Source: Anaerolineae bacterium (GTDB lineage: Bacteria > Chloroflexota > Anaerolineae > 4572-78 > J111). From it: a stretch of DNA of 58,913 nucleotides. The notes beneath the pieces are model-generated. The model worked only from the letters and a program-made list of their open reading frames with translations. It searched no databases and had not been told where the DNA came from. Within the stretch, counting starts at the first letter, position 1. Each line of letters opens with the position of its first letter. Shown here piece by piece: positions 15,627 through 24,879 of the stretch. Made by a program: the position numbers and the translations under genes. The stretch is taken from NCBI GenBank assembly GCA_022071955.1, contig JAJVIM010000006.1:1-58913 (forward strand), written 5' to 3'.

Positions 15627-16549
15627 AGGCGCGCTGGCATATTGGCTGGCCGCGTGAGCCAGTTTTTTACGCCAACAAACAGCCCATTGGCAATCATCAC
15701 CCCCATCAAAATCAGGGCGCAGCCGGCGTAGGCGTTCCACTGAAGCTGCTCGCCCAGCACCGCAATCCCCAAAATCACCCCAAAAATCGGCACCAGATAG
15801 GTAACCATCGACAGGTAAGTGGCGCTGGTGTGCTCAAGGATGCGATAATACAGCACAAACGCCAGCGCCGTACCCAGTAAAGCCAGCGCCGCCACCGAAC
15901 TGACCGCCGCCAGCGAAGGCACAGGCAGCCGGTACGGCTGTTCTAAAACCAGGGCCAGCGGCACCAGATAAACCGCCGCCATTGTTAGCTGCGATGCCGG
16001 AGCCACCAGTTTGGGCAAACCGCGCAAATGCAAGCTGGAGTAGACAATCGAAATGCCATAACTCAGCGTGGCGATGACCACCGCAATCAACCCCCAGGTA
16101 CCGGCCACAAATCCATCGCCCAGCGATGGCAGGATCAGCACCAACAGCCCACCAAAACCCAGCAGCACGCCGCCCAACTTGGCCGGGGTAATGTGATCGT
16201 CTTCTGTAAAAATATGGGCCAGCACCACGGTAAACAGCGGCGTGGCGCCATTTAAAATGGCCGCCAGCGCGCTATCGATGTGCTGCTCGCCCCAGCTAAA
16301 CAGCACAAACGGCAGAGCGTTGCCAAAAAAGCCGACCACCGCAAAGTGCTTCCAAATCCGGCCCATCGGCAGCAAGCCTCGCCCCTGCAACCGCAGTACA
16401 ATCACCAGCGTGAGCGCAGCCAGCCCCACCCGGCCGGCCGCCAGCGTTACCGGCGGCATATCTTCTACGGCTACTTTGATGAACAAAAACGATGGCCCCC
16501 ACAGAGCCGCCAACACCAGCAACCACAAAAAATTCTTAAACCCCGACAT
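15623..16549 (-). CDS. EamA/DMT-superfamily transporter
   Basis: A 308-residue inner-membrane protein with ten predicted helices in two EamA repeats, the usual layout of drug/metabolite exporters. Repeat 1 starts WLLVLAALWGPSFLFIKVAV and repeat 2 starts GLIAVVIATLSYGISIVYSSL; each half ends with the conserved helix patterns PLFTVVLAHIF and VPIFGVILGIAVLGE. The substrate (amino acid, sugar or metabolite export) cannot be predicted. GAGGAG lies eight bases before the ATG. The last codon lies within a short direct repeat bounding a palindromic insert. Confidence 0.92.
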   Translation of the reverse strand: MSGFKNFLWLLVLAALWGPSFLFIKVAVEDMPPVTLAAGRVGLAALTLVIVLRLQGRGLLPMGRIWKHFAVVGFFGNALPFVLFSWGEQHIDSALAAILNGATPLFTVVLAHIFTEDDHITPAKLGGVLLGFGGLLVLILPSLGDGFVAGTWGLIAVVIATLSYGISIVYSSLHLRGLPKLVAPASQLTMAAVYLVPLALVLEQPYRLPVPSLAAVSSVAALALLGTALAFVLYYRILEHTSATYLSMVTYLVPIFGVILGIAVLGEQLQWNAYAGCALILMGVMIANGLFVGVKNWLTRPANMPARL

Positions 16550-16628
16550 TTGCCTGCTCCTCTTTCAGAAAAATATAAGGGCGAACTTGTGTTCGCCCCG
16601 TAGACTCCACCTTTGGTTTAAGTTGAAT

Positions 16629-17141
16629 CTAGTTGCGCCAGTTAATATCCTTTGTTGTGTTGAGACATTCGTAAAATTCGGCTTCTGACGAAACGCTGAG
16701 CGGAATTTCGGTTACGTAAGCCTGAATGGTTTTCCAGTTGAGGTAAGTGGCCACCGATACCCGATGATGGCCATCTTCAACAAAATAAACCTCGCCAACT
16801 TTGTACACCTCAATGGGCGGAAAACCCTGGCCGGTGACCGCCAGCGTGTAAATGGTGCGCCAGCGCTCTTTGCTTTGCCGGTCGTGGAGACGCGGCAAAA
16901 AGTGGCGGGTAAAGCCGCAACACCGGCCACCGGCACTGCCAATGATTTTTTTCACCGGAATATCCTGCAGCCCCCGGTCGATGGTGGGTTGTGCGCCAAA
17001 TTTGGCCACTACCTCGTTAAATGACAACAAATGAGCGTTGCGCTGGGTAAAATAGCTGCGCACAATTTCCCAAAAGCCACGATGACTGGCCCGGCTGAAT
17101 TCATGCTCGCTTTGAATGTACGTTATCATTTTTACATCCAT
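16629..17141 (-). CDS. ParB/sulfiredoxin-like fold protein
   Basis: A 170-residue protein. The central part has DIPVKKIIGSAGGRCCGF followed after 40 residues by FPPIEVYKVGEVYFVEDGHHRVSVATYL, the ParB/Srx N-terminal core with the GHHR variant of the GxxR nucleotide-phosphate motif. There is no DNA-binding HTH and no parA, so it is not a partition protein. ParB-like enzymes of this kind are CTPases, kinases or nucleases; which applies here is open. GAGGTG precedes the ATG. It follows an Lrp/AsnC gene in the same direction after 54 bases. Confidence 0.75.
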   Translation of the reverse strand: MDVKMITYIQSEHEFSRASHRGFWEIVRSYFTQRNAHLLSFNEVVAKFGAQPTIDRGLQDIPVKKIIGSAGGRCCGFTRHFLPRLHDRQSKERWRTIYTLAVTGQGFPPIEVYKVGEVYFVEDGHHRVSVATYLNWKTIQAYVTEIPLSVSSEAEFYECLNTTKDINWRN

Positions 17142-17195
17142 ACTTCACCTCTACAATCAACAGTGATGGCAACCCCAATGTTGCAACCTGATCAA

Positions 17196-17669
17196 TCACA
17201 CCAACCCGGCCGGCTGAATTTTTTGCGTTTCCTTGTACGTGGATAACACAATGCTGGTAATCGAGCGGGTAACGTGCGCGCTGCACCGAATCCGCTCAAT
17301 CAGCTTTTCCAGCTCGTTGGGGTTGGCGGTTCTAACTTTCAAAATATAGCAATCTTCGCCGGCCACCCCGTGGCATTCCAGCACATCCGGCTCGGCCTGG
17401 CAGGCGCTGGTTACGCTCTGTTTCGACTCCAGATAGCCGCCGAAACCGGAACCAACGCTCAACCGGATAAAGGCTGTGATGGATTTATTGAGCGACTCCG
17501 CATCAACCACCGCCACATAACCTTTGATCACCCCTTTGCGCTCCAACTTTTTTACCCGGTCGTACACCGAACTGCTGGTCAGGCCAACCTGTTCGGCAAT
17601 GGCCGCATTAGACAGGCGCGCATCCTCTTGTAACAAAGCTACTATTTGCCGATCTATTTCGTCTATCAT
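17196..17669 (-). CDS. Lrp/AsnC-family transcriptional regulator
   Basis: A 157-residue regulator with an N-terminal winged helix-turn-helix (residues 1-60, IVALLQEDARLSNAAIAEQVGLTSSSVYDRVKKLE) and a C-terminal RAM effector domain (about 65-150). The RAM domain reads ITAFIRLSVGSGFGGYLE...VLECHGVAGEDCYILKVRT, where the GxxDxxL motif core (GEDCYIL) is present. Such proteins respond to amino acids. It is divergent from lysA, with two AATT-centred repeats in between (17690-17734), so autoregulation and control of lysA are likely (inference). Confidence 0.93.
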   Translation of the reverse strand: MIDEIDRQIVALLQEDARLSNAAIAEQVGLTSSSVYDRVKKLERKGVIKGYVAVVDAESLNKSITAFIRLSVGSGFGGYLESKQSVTSACQAEPDVLECHGVAGEDCYILKVRTANPNELEKLIERIRCSAHVTRSITSIVLSTYKETQKIQPAGLV

Positions 17670-17689
17670 CCGTTATTTTCCACATTTTA

Positions 17690-17734
17690 CCGAAAATTAT
17701 CCGGCGTTTTACCATTTTCACGGAAAATTATACG
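17690..17734. promoter_or_regulatory. Tandem AATT-centred boxes, likely Lrp-family operator
   Basis: CCGAAAATTATCCGG (17690-17704) and ACGGAAAATTATACG (17720-17734) share GAAAATTAT and are 30 bases apart, close to three helical turns. Each is partly palindromic around AATT, as Lrp/AsnC sites are. They lie just upstream of the regulator start and in the gap before lysA. Confidence 0.55.
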
Positions 17735-17860
17735 ATGAACCGGCTTATAACTCAACAGCCAATTGCCTGCTGTTTGATGAGTCCAATTTTGCGTTACACC
17801 GTCCAATATACGATACTGTACCCAGCCAATCCACCCGAATCTTGCGTAAAAGGAAATCCA

Positions 17861-19186
17861 ATGCACCGCAAACTTTCTCTCTTTCCCCTCAATAGTTCCG
17901 TTAATGCCAGCGGACGGCTGATGTTTGGCAAACACAGCGCCGTTCACCTGGCCCGGCTGTTTGGCACGCCGCTGTATGTGTATGATATCGGCACAATCCG
18001 CCACAATATAAAGGTTTATCAGGCTAGTCTCCAAAAATATGCCGGCGAAGCCCAATTAACCTACGCCAGCAAAGCGTTTTTGTGTTTGGCGCTGGCCCGG
18101 CTGATGACCGAGGAAAACGTGGGGCTTGATGTGAGTTCGGCGGGGGAAATTTTTATTGCGGAACGGGCCGGCGCGCCCGCGGCCAATATGCACCTGCACG
18201 GCAACAACAAAAGCTGGCGCGATCTGGAAGCAGCCCTGCAGGCCGGCGTTGGCCGGTTTGTGGTTGACAATCCCACCGAACTGGAACGGCTGGTCCAACT
18301 TACCGCCGGCCGGCCGCAGCCGGTTGACATTTGGCTGCGCGTTACCCCGGACGTGCGGGTAGAAACCCATCATCGGTTTACCGTAACCGGCACCGCCGAC
18401 AGCAAATTTGGGCTGCCACTGGCTCAGGTTGAAACCGTTGCGGCCCAAATTTTAACCGACCCGCGCTTTGAAACTTTGCGACTAACCGGCCTGCACGTAC
18501 ATTTAGGCTCTCATTTTCACGATGTAGAGCCGGTTGCAGTAGCCATTGAGCGCCTGCTGGTTGTAGCCAATTCGCTACGCGAAAAGTATGGCTGGCATCT
18601 GGCCGAGTTGTGCCCCGGCGGCGGCTGGGGCGTGCCCTACCACCCCACCGACCCGCCCATGCCGCCGGCGCCCTTTGTAACCGGGCTGGTGGCTGCCGTT
18701 GAACAACTCTGCGCGGCCAACCGGCTGCCGCTACCCAAATTAATTCTGGAACCGGGCCGGTCGTTGGTGGCCCAGGCGGGCGTGGCGCTGTATACCGTTG
18801 GCAGCCGCAAAACTATCCCCAACGGGCGCACCTACGTGAGCGTTGATGGCGGCCTGGCCGATAATCCCCGCCCGGCGCTGTACCAGGCTCGCTACACAGC
18901 GCTGCTGGCCAACCGCGCCGCCGAGCCGGAAACCGAAACGGTGGCTGTGGCCGGGCCGTTTTGTGAATCGGGTGATATTTTGATCGATGAGGTTCAGTTG
19001 CCGCCGGCTCAACCCGGCGACGTACTGGCGGCGCCGGTTGCCGGCGCATACCAGCTTTCTATGGGCAGCAACTACAACGCCGCCCTGCGGCCGGCCGTGG
19101 TTTTTTTGGATGAGAATGGGGTAAAACTTGTCCAGCGGCGAGAAACGGTGGAAGATTTGATTCGCCGGGACGTGGGGAGCAATTAA
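17861..19186 (+). CDS. lysA: Diaminopimelate decarboxylase
   Basis: A 441-residue PLP enzyme of fold type III making lysine from meso-diaminopimelate. The PLP lysine is in LTYASKAF (K71), the phosphate-binding glycines in LCPGGGWG, HVHLGSH holds the His ring-stacking region and GPFCESGD the catalytic Cys of the second active-site half. The start ATG at 17861 follows AAAAGGAAAT; an in-frame extension to 17735 has no family counterpart. Expression is probably under the divergent Lrp/AsnC regulator. Its stop overlaps that of cdaA by 4 bases (convergent). Confidence 0.95.
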   Translation: MHRKLSLFPLNSSVNASGRLMFGKHSAVHLARLFGTPLYVYDIGTIRHNIKVYQASLQKYAGEAQLTYASKAFLCLALARLMTEENVGLDVSSAGEIFIAERAGAPAANMHLHGNNKSWRDLEAALQAGVGRFVVDNPTELERLVQLTAGRPQPVDIWLRVTPDVRVETHHRFTVTGTADSKFGLPLAQVETVAAQILTDPRFETLRLTGLHVHLGSHFHDVEPVAVAIERLLVVANSLREKYGWHLAELCPGGGWGVPYHPTDPPMPPAPFVTGLVAAVEQLCAANRLPLPKLILEPGRSLVAQAGVALYTVGSRKTIPNGRTYVSVDGGLADNPRPALYQARYTALLANRAAEPETETVAVAGPFCESGDILIDEVQLPPAQPGDVLAAPVAGAYQLSMGSNYNAALRPAVVFLDENGVKLVQRRETVEDLIRRDVGSN

Positions 19187-20058
19187 GATTTTTGGTTGGG
19201 CGCATTGGGTTTTGTTGCCCCAAAACGCCGCAGCAGGCCCGGGGGGCGCAGCCCGGTGAACAGGCTGTCGTCAACCAGTTGATTTTTGAAAAACGCTTTG
19301 AGCAACTGCTCCAGCCGTTTCTGATCAACCCCGCGAATCATTTTGCCATCGTGGACCACAGAAATGAGGCCGGTTTCTTCTGACACCACCACGGCGATGG
19401 CGTCGGTGGTTTCGCTGATGCCCAGCGCCGCCCGGTGGCGAGTGCCCAGCAGCCGCATGTCTGTGGTCATACTACCGCCCAAAGGCAACACCACGGCAGC
19501 GGCCACAATCTTGTCGTCTTTAATGATCACCGCTCCATCGTGCAGAGGGGTGCCGGGGTAAAAAATGGTCATCAGCAAGGCAGGCGTAACCTGGGCGTTA
19601 ACGCGCACGCCTGTTTCCAGGTGATCTTCCAGGCCGGTATCCCGCTCAAAAACAATAAGGGCCCCGTGCCGCAGTTCAGACATGGCCGTGGCGGTTTGGC
19701 CAACTATCCGGATGGCATCTTCGATGGGGAGCACAGGCCGGCTGCCGGTTAAAAGGACGCCGGTTCGGCCCAGCCGCTCCAGCGCGCGGCGGAGTTCTGG
19801 CTGAAAAATAATGGGGATAGCTACCAGCAGCGCCGGCAAGGCTTTATCCACAAGCCAGCTAAAGGCTGTGAGTTGGTTGAGAACGCTGGCCGAGATAACA
19901 GCCAGCACGGAAACAATCAAAATGCCGCGCAGCAACTGAACCGCGCGGGTACCCTGCAACAGGGTGAGAATCCAGTAAAAAACCAGGGCCACCAACAAAA
20001 TATCGATAATGCTGATAAAGTTGAGCCTGGAAATGAAAAAGTCAATTTCAGAAAACAA
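19183..20058 (-). CDS. cdaA: Diadenylate cyclase (c-di-AMP synthase)
   Basis: A 291-residue membrane enzyme making c-di-AMP from two ATP. Three N-terminal hydrophobic helices (about 15-85) precede the DAC domain with its two signatures, DGA (174-176, in PLHDGAVII) and RHR (207-209, in GTRHRAALG). This is the CdaA type, normally tied to cell-wall and potassium homeostasis; the usual partners cdaR and glmM are not in the window. The gene is convergent with lysA with a four-base overlap and lies 31 bases after the TPR gene, in the same direction. Confidence 0.95.
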   Translation of the reverse strand: MFSEIDFFISRLNFISIIDILLVALVFYWILTLLQGTRAVQLLRGILIVSVLAVISASVLNQLTAFSWLVDKALPALLVAIPIIFQPELRRALERLGRTGVLLTGSRPVLPIEDAIRIVGQTATAMSELRHGALIVFERDTGLEDHLETGVRVNAQVTPALLMTIFYPGTPLHDGAVIIKDDKIVAAAVVLPLGGSMTTDMRLLGTRHRAALGISETTDAIAVVVSEETGLISVVHDGKMIRGVDQKRLEQLLKAFFKNQLVDDSLFTGLRPPGLLRRFGATKPNAPNQKS

Positions 20059-20089
20059 TGCGGTATTCCTATATAGGATTTACCCGATG

Positions 20090-22363
20090 CTAAATCGATC
20101 CTCCCCCAATCTGGGCCAACAAACGGCGGTAGCCTTCGATGTCTTTTGGGCCAAGATTGATAATCGCTTGCACGGTTTGAATTGCCTCGTCTCGCAGCCC
20201 GTTTTCCAACTGCATTTCACCCAGGGCATCGTACTCGGCAATGGCATCCTCTATTCTGTTATTTTGAACCAACGCCACAGCCAATCGCTGGCGCAGCAGC
20301 AGGTTGTTGGGATAATACTCAACCAAATCCTGAAGCAAATCCAGGGCGGCTACCGGTTTTTTGCGCTGGTAAAGGGCCAGCAAATCATCTAATTTGGCAA
20401 TGGCCGGGGCGGTTTTGTTCTGCTTCAGGTACAGCTCTACCAACTGGCGCATAACCCGTTCGTTGTTGGGAGAAATAGCCAAAAGCTGGGTCAACGCATC
20501 GGCGGCGCGCGACCATTCAAAACGCTGGTTGAAAATATCGGCGATACGGGTGAGCGCTTCAATCTTCCAGCTGTTGGGTGTCTCCAGCGAATCGGCCAGC
20601 CGGATGGCCTCGTTGTATTTTTCCAGCGCCCGGTCAACCTGGGCCAGTTGGTAGTAGGAGTCGGCCAAAACCAGGTACTGGTCTAACGCTTCTTCAATGC
20701 TGCCAAACGAGGTGTACATATCGATGAGCTTGGCCCGAACCGTGACATCCATTGGCGCAATTTTGAGAACTTTCTGGTAAACATTGACCGACTGCTCCGG
20801 CTGGTTGCGCATTTGGTACACTTTGGCAATGTACAGGTATTTATTAATGGCGTCGTCGGTGCGGTTTTGTTTGAGCATAATTTCTGCCAGGCGAGCGTGT
20901 AGCGGCAAAAACGATGGCACGCGCTGGATAGCGCGCAAACACTCCTCGGAAGCCGTCATCAGGAAATTCTGGCGCAGATATTCGGTCGTCAGCGCCAGAG
21001 TGGTCACCATCACCTCGGTTTCCGGGGTTTCCAGAAATTCGGCCAGGCTCATGGTGTTTTCTTCTTCAGACAGGCTGTTCATCCGCATCCGGGCATCGTA
21101 CACTTTTTGCTCCCAACTGGGGCTGGAGAAAAAGTTTTGCGTTGAGCTGATGAACTGCCGAATTTTATCCGAGTCGCTTTGGGCCAGAAAGTTATCGGCA
21201 AACACTTCGTAAGATTGAGACAGTTCGTAGGTGCGGTGGCCGCTGACCGTTTGAACGTCGATGGCGCGAATAGCCTCAACCAGATGTTTCACGGCCATGT
21301 CCAGTTCGTTGGTGGCGTAGTAGGTATCGCCCAAAGCAAAATAGGCGCTGGGTGTGTATTGGGTGTCTTCAGCGGCCAACTCCAAAAAATGAATAGCCTC
21401 GTTGAGCTGCCCCCGTTCCCGATGCAGCAGGCCCAGATTAAAATGCAAAAAAGGCATGTTTGCGCCAGCGTCAGCGCATTGTTGAAAGAGCTTGATGGCC
21501 TCGTTGGTGTCTTTGCGGCTTTGGGCATCGAGCGCCTGCATGATCAACATCACGTTGGGATCGTCGCTATCCTCAAAAATCAGGTTGGCCAGTGCTTCCA
21601 TCGCTCGCTGCCGGGCAGTTTCAACCAACCCGGCGCTAACGCGCTGCTCTTTAGTTTCATCCAGCGCAAAAAGCTCGTCAAGGCCATAGGGGTCCTCGCC
21701 CACAACTTCATCGACAAACGGCTGGGCCGCATCGGCCGGCGGGGTATCCTTGACCTGGCCGGGATCGATCCGTTCGCCGGCGGCAGCGGCTTCGCGGGCA
21801 GCGCGCACGCCGGGGTCTTTGGGCAGCAATTTTTGCGCGGCCTCAATCATATCGTTCATCAGGCTAAGGTCACCCTGGCGTTGAAACGTAGCCGCCAGCG
21901 ACAGATATTCGCGGGCGGCCAGCCGAGCCTTGCCCTGTTTGGCGTAGGCTTCGGCCAGTTTGTGGCGGGCATCAGACTGGCCGGAAGCCAGCCGGGTGGC
22001 ACGCAGCCAGTGGTCGATGGCCGTGTCCAGATCGTTTCGGGAGGCGTAGACATTACCCATACGCAGGTAGGTTTCCGCGGCGGCATCCAGTTGGCCGGTT
22101 CGCTCCTGCACATCGCCCATAAAACTCAGCGCCTCTAAATTAGAGGGGTTAATCCGCAAAGCCTGAACAAAGGCTTTTTTGGCCATATCAACGTGACCAG
22201 AACCCAGCGCCGCTTTGCCAAACCCAATAATTGCCGCCGCATTGTTGGGAAATTCGGCCAGGGCGTAGCGATAGGCCGTCATGGCATCTGTCCAGTTTTC
22301 CTGTTCGCTAAAGCGATCGGCGTGCATCATTGCTACTTGGAATTTTTTTTGATCACCTGCCAC
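20090..22363 (-). CDS. Long tetratricopeptide-repeat protein
   Basis: A 757-residue soluble protein built almost entirely of TPR helices; the WTDAMTAYRYALAEFPNNAAA, MAKKAFVQALRINPSNLEALS and AINKYLYIAKVYQMRNQPEQSVNVYQKVLKIAP type units recur from about residue 20 to 745, interrupted near residues 180-260 by a charged linker. The start codon is GTG at 22363, with GAGG 8 bases upstream. No enzymatic domain and no signal peptide are seen, so it is probably a cytoplasmic scaffold. Its position upstream of cdaA suggests co-transcription, but no functional link is known. Confidence 0.88.
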   Translation of the reverse strand: MAGDQKKFQVAMMHADRFSEQENWTDAMTAYRYALAEFPNNAAAIIGFGKAALGSGHVDMAKKAFVQALRINPSNLEALSFMGDVQERTGQLDAAAETYLRMGNVYASRNDLDTAIDHWLRATRLASGQSDARHKLAEAYAKQGKARLAAREYLSLAATFQRQGDLSLMNDMIEAAQKLLPKDPGVRAAREAAAAGERIDPGQVKDTPPADAAQPFVDEVVGEDPYGLDELFALDETKEQRVSAGLVETARQRAMEALANLIFEDSDDPNVMLIMQALDAQSRKDTNEAIKLFQQCADAGANMPFLHFNLGLLHRERGQLNEAIHFLELAAEDTQYTPSAYFALGDTYYATNELDMAVKHLVEAIRAIDVQTVSGHRTYELSQSYEVFADNFLAQSDSDKIRQFISSTQNFFSSPSWEQKVYDARMRMNSLSEEENTMSLAEFLETPETEVMVTTLALTTEYLRQNFLMTASEECLRAIQRVPSFLPLHARLAEIMLKQNRTDDAINKYLYIAKVYQMRNQPEQSVNVYQKVLKIAPMDVTVRAKLIDMYTSFGSIEEALDQYLVLADSYYQLAQVDRALEKYNEAIRLADSLETPNSWKIEALTRIADIFNQRFEWSRAADALTQLLAISPNNERVMRQLVELYLKQNKTAPAIAKLDDLLALYQRKKPVAALDLLQDLVEYYPNNLLLRQRLAVALVQNNRIEDAIAEYDALGEMQLENGLRDEAIQTVQAIINLGPKDIEGYRRLLAQIGGGSI

Positions 22364-22491
22364 GGGTCTGCCTCACTTAGTTGTTCAATAGCGTTTGCCC
22401 AAATCAGTTCAGATTGAATAAGTTAGGCGCAAGTGGCTGTCTGTTGCGCCACCAAGAGTAAGTTGACCAGCCCAGACACCGGGAATGTCAA

Positions 22492-22519
22492 TTTTTATGG
22501 AGTAATATTGGGATGTCAA
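22492..22519 (-). promoter_or_regulatory. Possible promoter of TPR-cdaA operon
   Basis: Minus-strand TTGACA (complement of 22514-22519), 16-base spacer, TAAAAA (complement of 22492-22497). The gap 22364-22727 otherwise holds a GGCGCAA/TTGCGCC hairpin near 22428-22457 and no gene. Confidence 0.4.
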
Positions 22520-22656
22520 CCAATTGACCATAGACAACGGGGATATTTATGTAACGGTCTGAAGATTATTTTAAGTATACCATAAGTTACCCCACACACA
22601 AGCCACCCTTTTGGGGGAGTATGGCTCAATTTTAACGATCCGCCCGGCGAGGTAAT

Positions 22657-22685
22657 TTTCAATCTGGCTGAATACCGTGTAAAAT
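22657..22685 (+). promoter_or_regulatory. Possible promoter of receiver-domain gene
   Basis: TTTCAA (22657-22662), 17-base spacer, TAAAAT (22680-22685), about 42 bases before the GTG start at 22728. Confidence 0.4.
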
Positions 22686-22727
22686 ACGCTTCAGCAACAA
22701 GCAGAATACTCAATACGGAGTTTTTTT

Positions 22728-23084
22728 GTGGCCAGAGTTTTGATCATCGATGACGACGCCACAACATTGCGAATGCTGCGGGAGATGCTCCGGCAAGCCA
22801 AATTTAATGTGTTCACCGCCAACTCTGGCGCAGATGGCATTGAGGCTGCCCGGCAGCTCAACCCGGATGTGGTGGTGCTGGATTTGATGATGCCCGAAAT
22901 CAACGGCTGGGATGTGTGCAGAGCCATTCGCGGTTTTAGCAATATGCCCATCCTGGTTCTTTCCGCTGTGACCGACTCACAAAAAGTCGTCCATTCCCTT
23001 GAAGCGGGCGCAGACGACTATCTGGTAAAACCCGTGCCAAAAGGCGTGCTGGTAGCTCACATCAATCAGCTTTTAGACCGCTGA
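22728..23084 (+). CDS. Single-domain response regulator receiver
   Basis: A 118-residue lone REC domain. The acidic pocket IIDDD (8-10), phosphoacceptor D52 in VVLDLMMPE, the Ser/Thr switch in LVLSAV and the lysine in YLVKPV are all present, so it is competent for phosphorylation. There is no output domain, as in CheY/Spo0F-type proteins. Start codon GTG with GGAG seven bases upstream. No kinase is adjacent; the orphan histidine kinase at 54362-56053 is one candidate partner, without direct evidence. Confidence 0.92.
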   Translation: MARVLIIDDDATTLRMLREMLRQAKFNVFTANSGADGIEAARQLNPDVVVLDLMMPEINGWDVCRAIRGFSNMPILVLSAVTDSQKVVHSLEAGADDYLVKPVPKGVLVAHINQLLDR

Positions 23085-23127
23085 TCGCGTAAATTTCCCC
23101 CGATACTGCCGGAAAATATTACCCGTT

Positions 23128-24474
23128 TTAACGCAGCGCTTCGACAAACCGGGCGCTGGTTTTGGCTCGCACCTCGTCCAGCGACGCGCCGGGCATTAAT
23201 TCGATGAGCGTGAGCTGCCCGGCCACAACTTCAAACACGGCCAAATCGGTAATCACCATATCCACCGCGCCAGTCGCCGTAAGCGGCAGCGTGGCTTCCG
23301 GCACAATTTTGGGCTGGCCGTTTGGCGCAGTGTGAGTCATGGTGATAATCAGCCGTCTGGCCCCGGACGCCAGGTCCATTGCGCCGCCAACGCCCAGCAA
23401 CGGTTTGCCCGGCACGGCCCAGTTGGCCAGGTTGGCCTGCTCATCAACCTGCAACCCGCCCATAATCGCCACATCCACATGCCCGCCGCGAATCATGGCA
23501 AACGAGCTGGCGCTGTCAAAATACGATGCGCCGGGTAGTGCGGTCACCGGCTGCTTGCCGGCATTGACCGGATATTCCATCGCGCCGCCGCTTTCCGGGG
23601 CGGGGCCAACGCCCAGCAGCCCGTTTTCGGTGTGCAAAATGATGCCATCTGCCGGCGAGATCAAATCTGCCACCAGCGTCGGAATGCCTACCCCCAGGTT
23701 GACCACGTCGCCGCGACGCAGTTCGGCAAAAGCGCGCCGGGCCATCGCCATACGGGCGTCGTCAACATTTTTGCCGCTGGTTTCAATAGAAGCCGAACTG
23801 CCCAAATCGGCCAGGGTGGTGTGAGCCTGCACCAGATAATCCACGTACAGCCCCGGCGTCACCACTTCGTCCGGCAAAATTTGGCCCACCGGCACAATCT
23901 CTTCCACCTCGGCGATCACCAGGCCGGCGGCCGTGGCCATTAGCGGATTAAAATTGCGCTCGGTCATGCGGTACACCAGATTGCCGGCCGTATCGGCCCG
24001 GTAGGCGCGAATCAAGGCCACGTCGGCCCACAAACCTGGCACGAATACCTGTTCGACGCCGTTGATCACGCGGGTTTCGCGCCCCTGGGCCAGCACGGTG
24101 CCGGCGCTGGTCGGCGTAAAAAAGCCGCCGATGCCCGCGCCGCCGGCCCGCAACGCCTCGGCCAGCGTGCCCTGTGGAATCAGCTCAATGTCAAGCTGTT
24201 TGTTGTGCACGGCCTGCACCGCCTCCGGGTTGGAGGTAAAAAACGAGCCAATGGCTTTTTTAATTTGCCCGTTGCGCAGCAGCCGGCCACCGCCCAACCC
24301 CGGCTCGCCGACATTGTTGGAAATAATGGTCAGATTTTTCACCTCGCGCTCGGCCAGCGCGTTCAACAGGTGGACCGGGTTGCCGGTCATCCCAAAGCCG
24401 CCGGCCATAATGGTTGCACCATTTGGCACCAGCGCGGCAGCTTCCTGCACCGAAATTTGCGGAACTTTTTTCAT
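23128..24474 (-). CDS. Fused 3-oxoacid-type CoA-transferase (subunits A and B)
   Basis: A 448-residue family I CoA-transferase with the alpha part (residues 1-220, [16 protein letters not shown] and [11 protein letters not shown]) fused to the beta part (235-448). The catalytic glutamate is E283 in the ENG motif of [11 protein letters not shown]. This is the SCOT/acetoacetyl-CoA or acetate CoA-transferase class, moving CoA between acyl-CoA and a carboxylate such as acetoacetate, succinate or acetate. The fusion is somewhat shorter than mammalian SCOT. Exact substrates are not certain. Expressed alone; the promoter region is not clear. Confidence 0.92.
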   Translation of the reverse strand: MKKVPQISVQEAAALVPNGATIMAGGFGMTGNPVHLLNALAEREVKNLTIISNNVGEPGLGGGRLLRNGQIKKAIGSFFTSNPEAVQAVHNKQLDIELIPQGTLAEALRAGGAGIGGFFTPTSAGTVLAQGRETRVINGVEQVFVPGLWADVALIRAYRADTAGNLVYRMTERNFNPLMATAAGLVIAEVEEIVPVGQILPDEVVTPGLYVDYLVQAHTTLADLGSSASIETSGKNVDDARMAMARRAFAELRRGDVVNLGVGIPTLVADLISPADGIILHTENGLLGVGPAPESGGAMEYPVNAGKQPVTALPGASYFDSASSFAMIRGGHVDVAIMGGLQVDEQANLANWAVPGKPLLGVGGAMDLASGARRLIITMTHTAPNGQPKIVPEATLPLTATGAVDMVITDLAVFEVVAGQLTLIELMPGASLDEVRAKTSARFVEALR

Positions 24475-24605
24475 GGGTCACGGTTCTCCAATATTTTTGT
24501 AAAATAGACAATCTACCTGCAAAATATACAGAAATAAACAAAGATAGACAAAATATTTTTGCAGAATTGGCTTGATAAGCCATGATTGCTGCTCTGGCCG
24601 GGGAG

Positions 24606-24633
24606 TTGCCAACGCCGCCGGCTATGATATACT
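24606..24633 (+). promoter_or_regulatory. Promoter with extended -10
   Basis: TTGCCA (24606-24611), 16-base spacer, TATACT (24628-24633) preceded by TGA, matching an extended -10. It serves the small membrane protein at 24663 and probably the phosphatase gene behind it. Confidence 0.6.
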
Positions 24634-24662
24634 GGGCAGGAGTATTTTTACCACAGGCATCT

Positions 24663-24863
24663 ATGGCTGACCACTCATTTAACCTACCCGACGAATCGAC
24701 TGATGAGCAGGATGATCGCCGCCTGGGTTTGGGCGCGGCGCTGCTGCTGGTTTTGCTTATTTTAGCGCTGCTCACCACGCTGATCTGGCCGGTGTGGTGG
24801 CGCTGGCTGGTTGAAAGCCAGGCGCCGCCCACGCCCACCCCCACATTTTTACAACAAATTTAA
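24663..24863 (+). CDS. Small single-pass membrane protein
   Basis: A 66-residue protein: acidic N-terminus (MADHSFNLPDESTDEQDDRR), one transmembrane helix (about residues 22-45, GAALLLVLLILALLTTLIW), then PPTPTPTFLQQI. ATG at 24663 follows a good extended -10 promoter; a longer frame from 24582 would start upstream of it. Unknown function. It is 16 bases upstream of the inositol-phosphatase-family gene. Confidence 0.6.
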   Translation: MADHSFNLPDESTDEQDDRRLGLGAALLLVLLILALLTTLIWPVWWRWLVESQAPPTPTPTFLQQI

Positions 24864-24879
24864 ACCAAAGGACAAAACA

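Noticed and set aside
16629..17141. Chromosome partition protein ParB
   Set aside because: Only the ParB/Srx core fold is recognisable; no HTH, no parA and no parS were seen.
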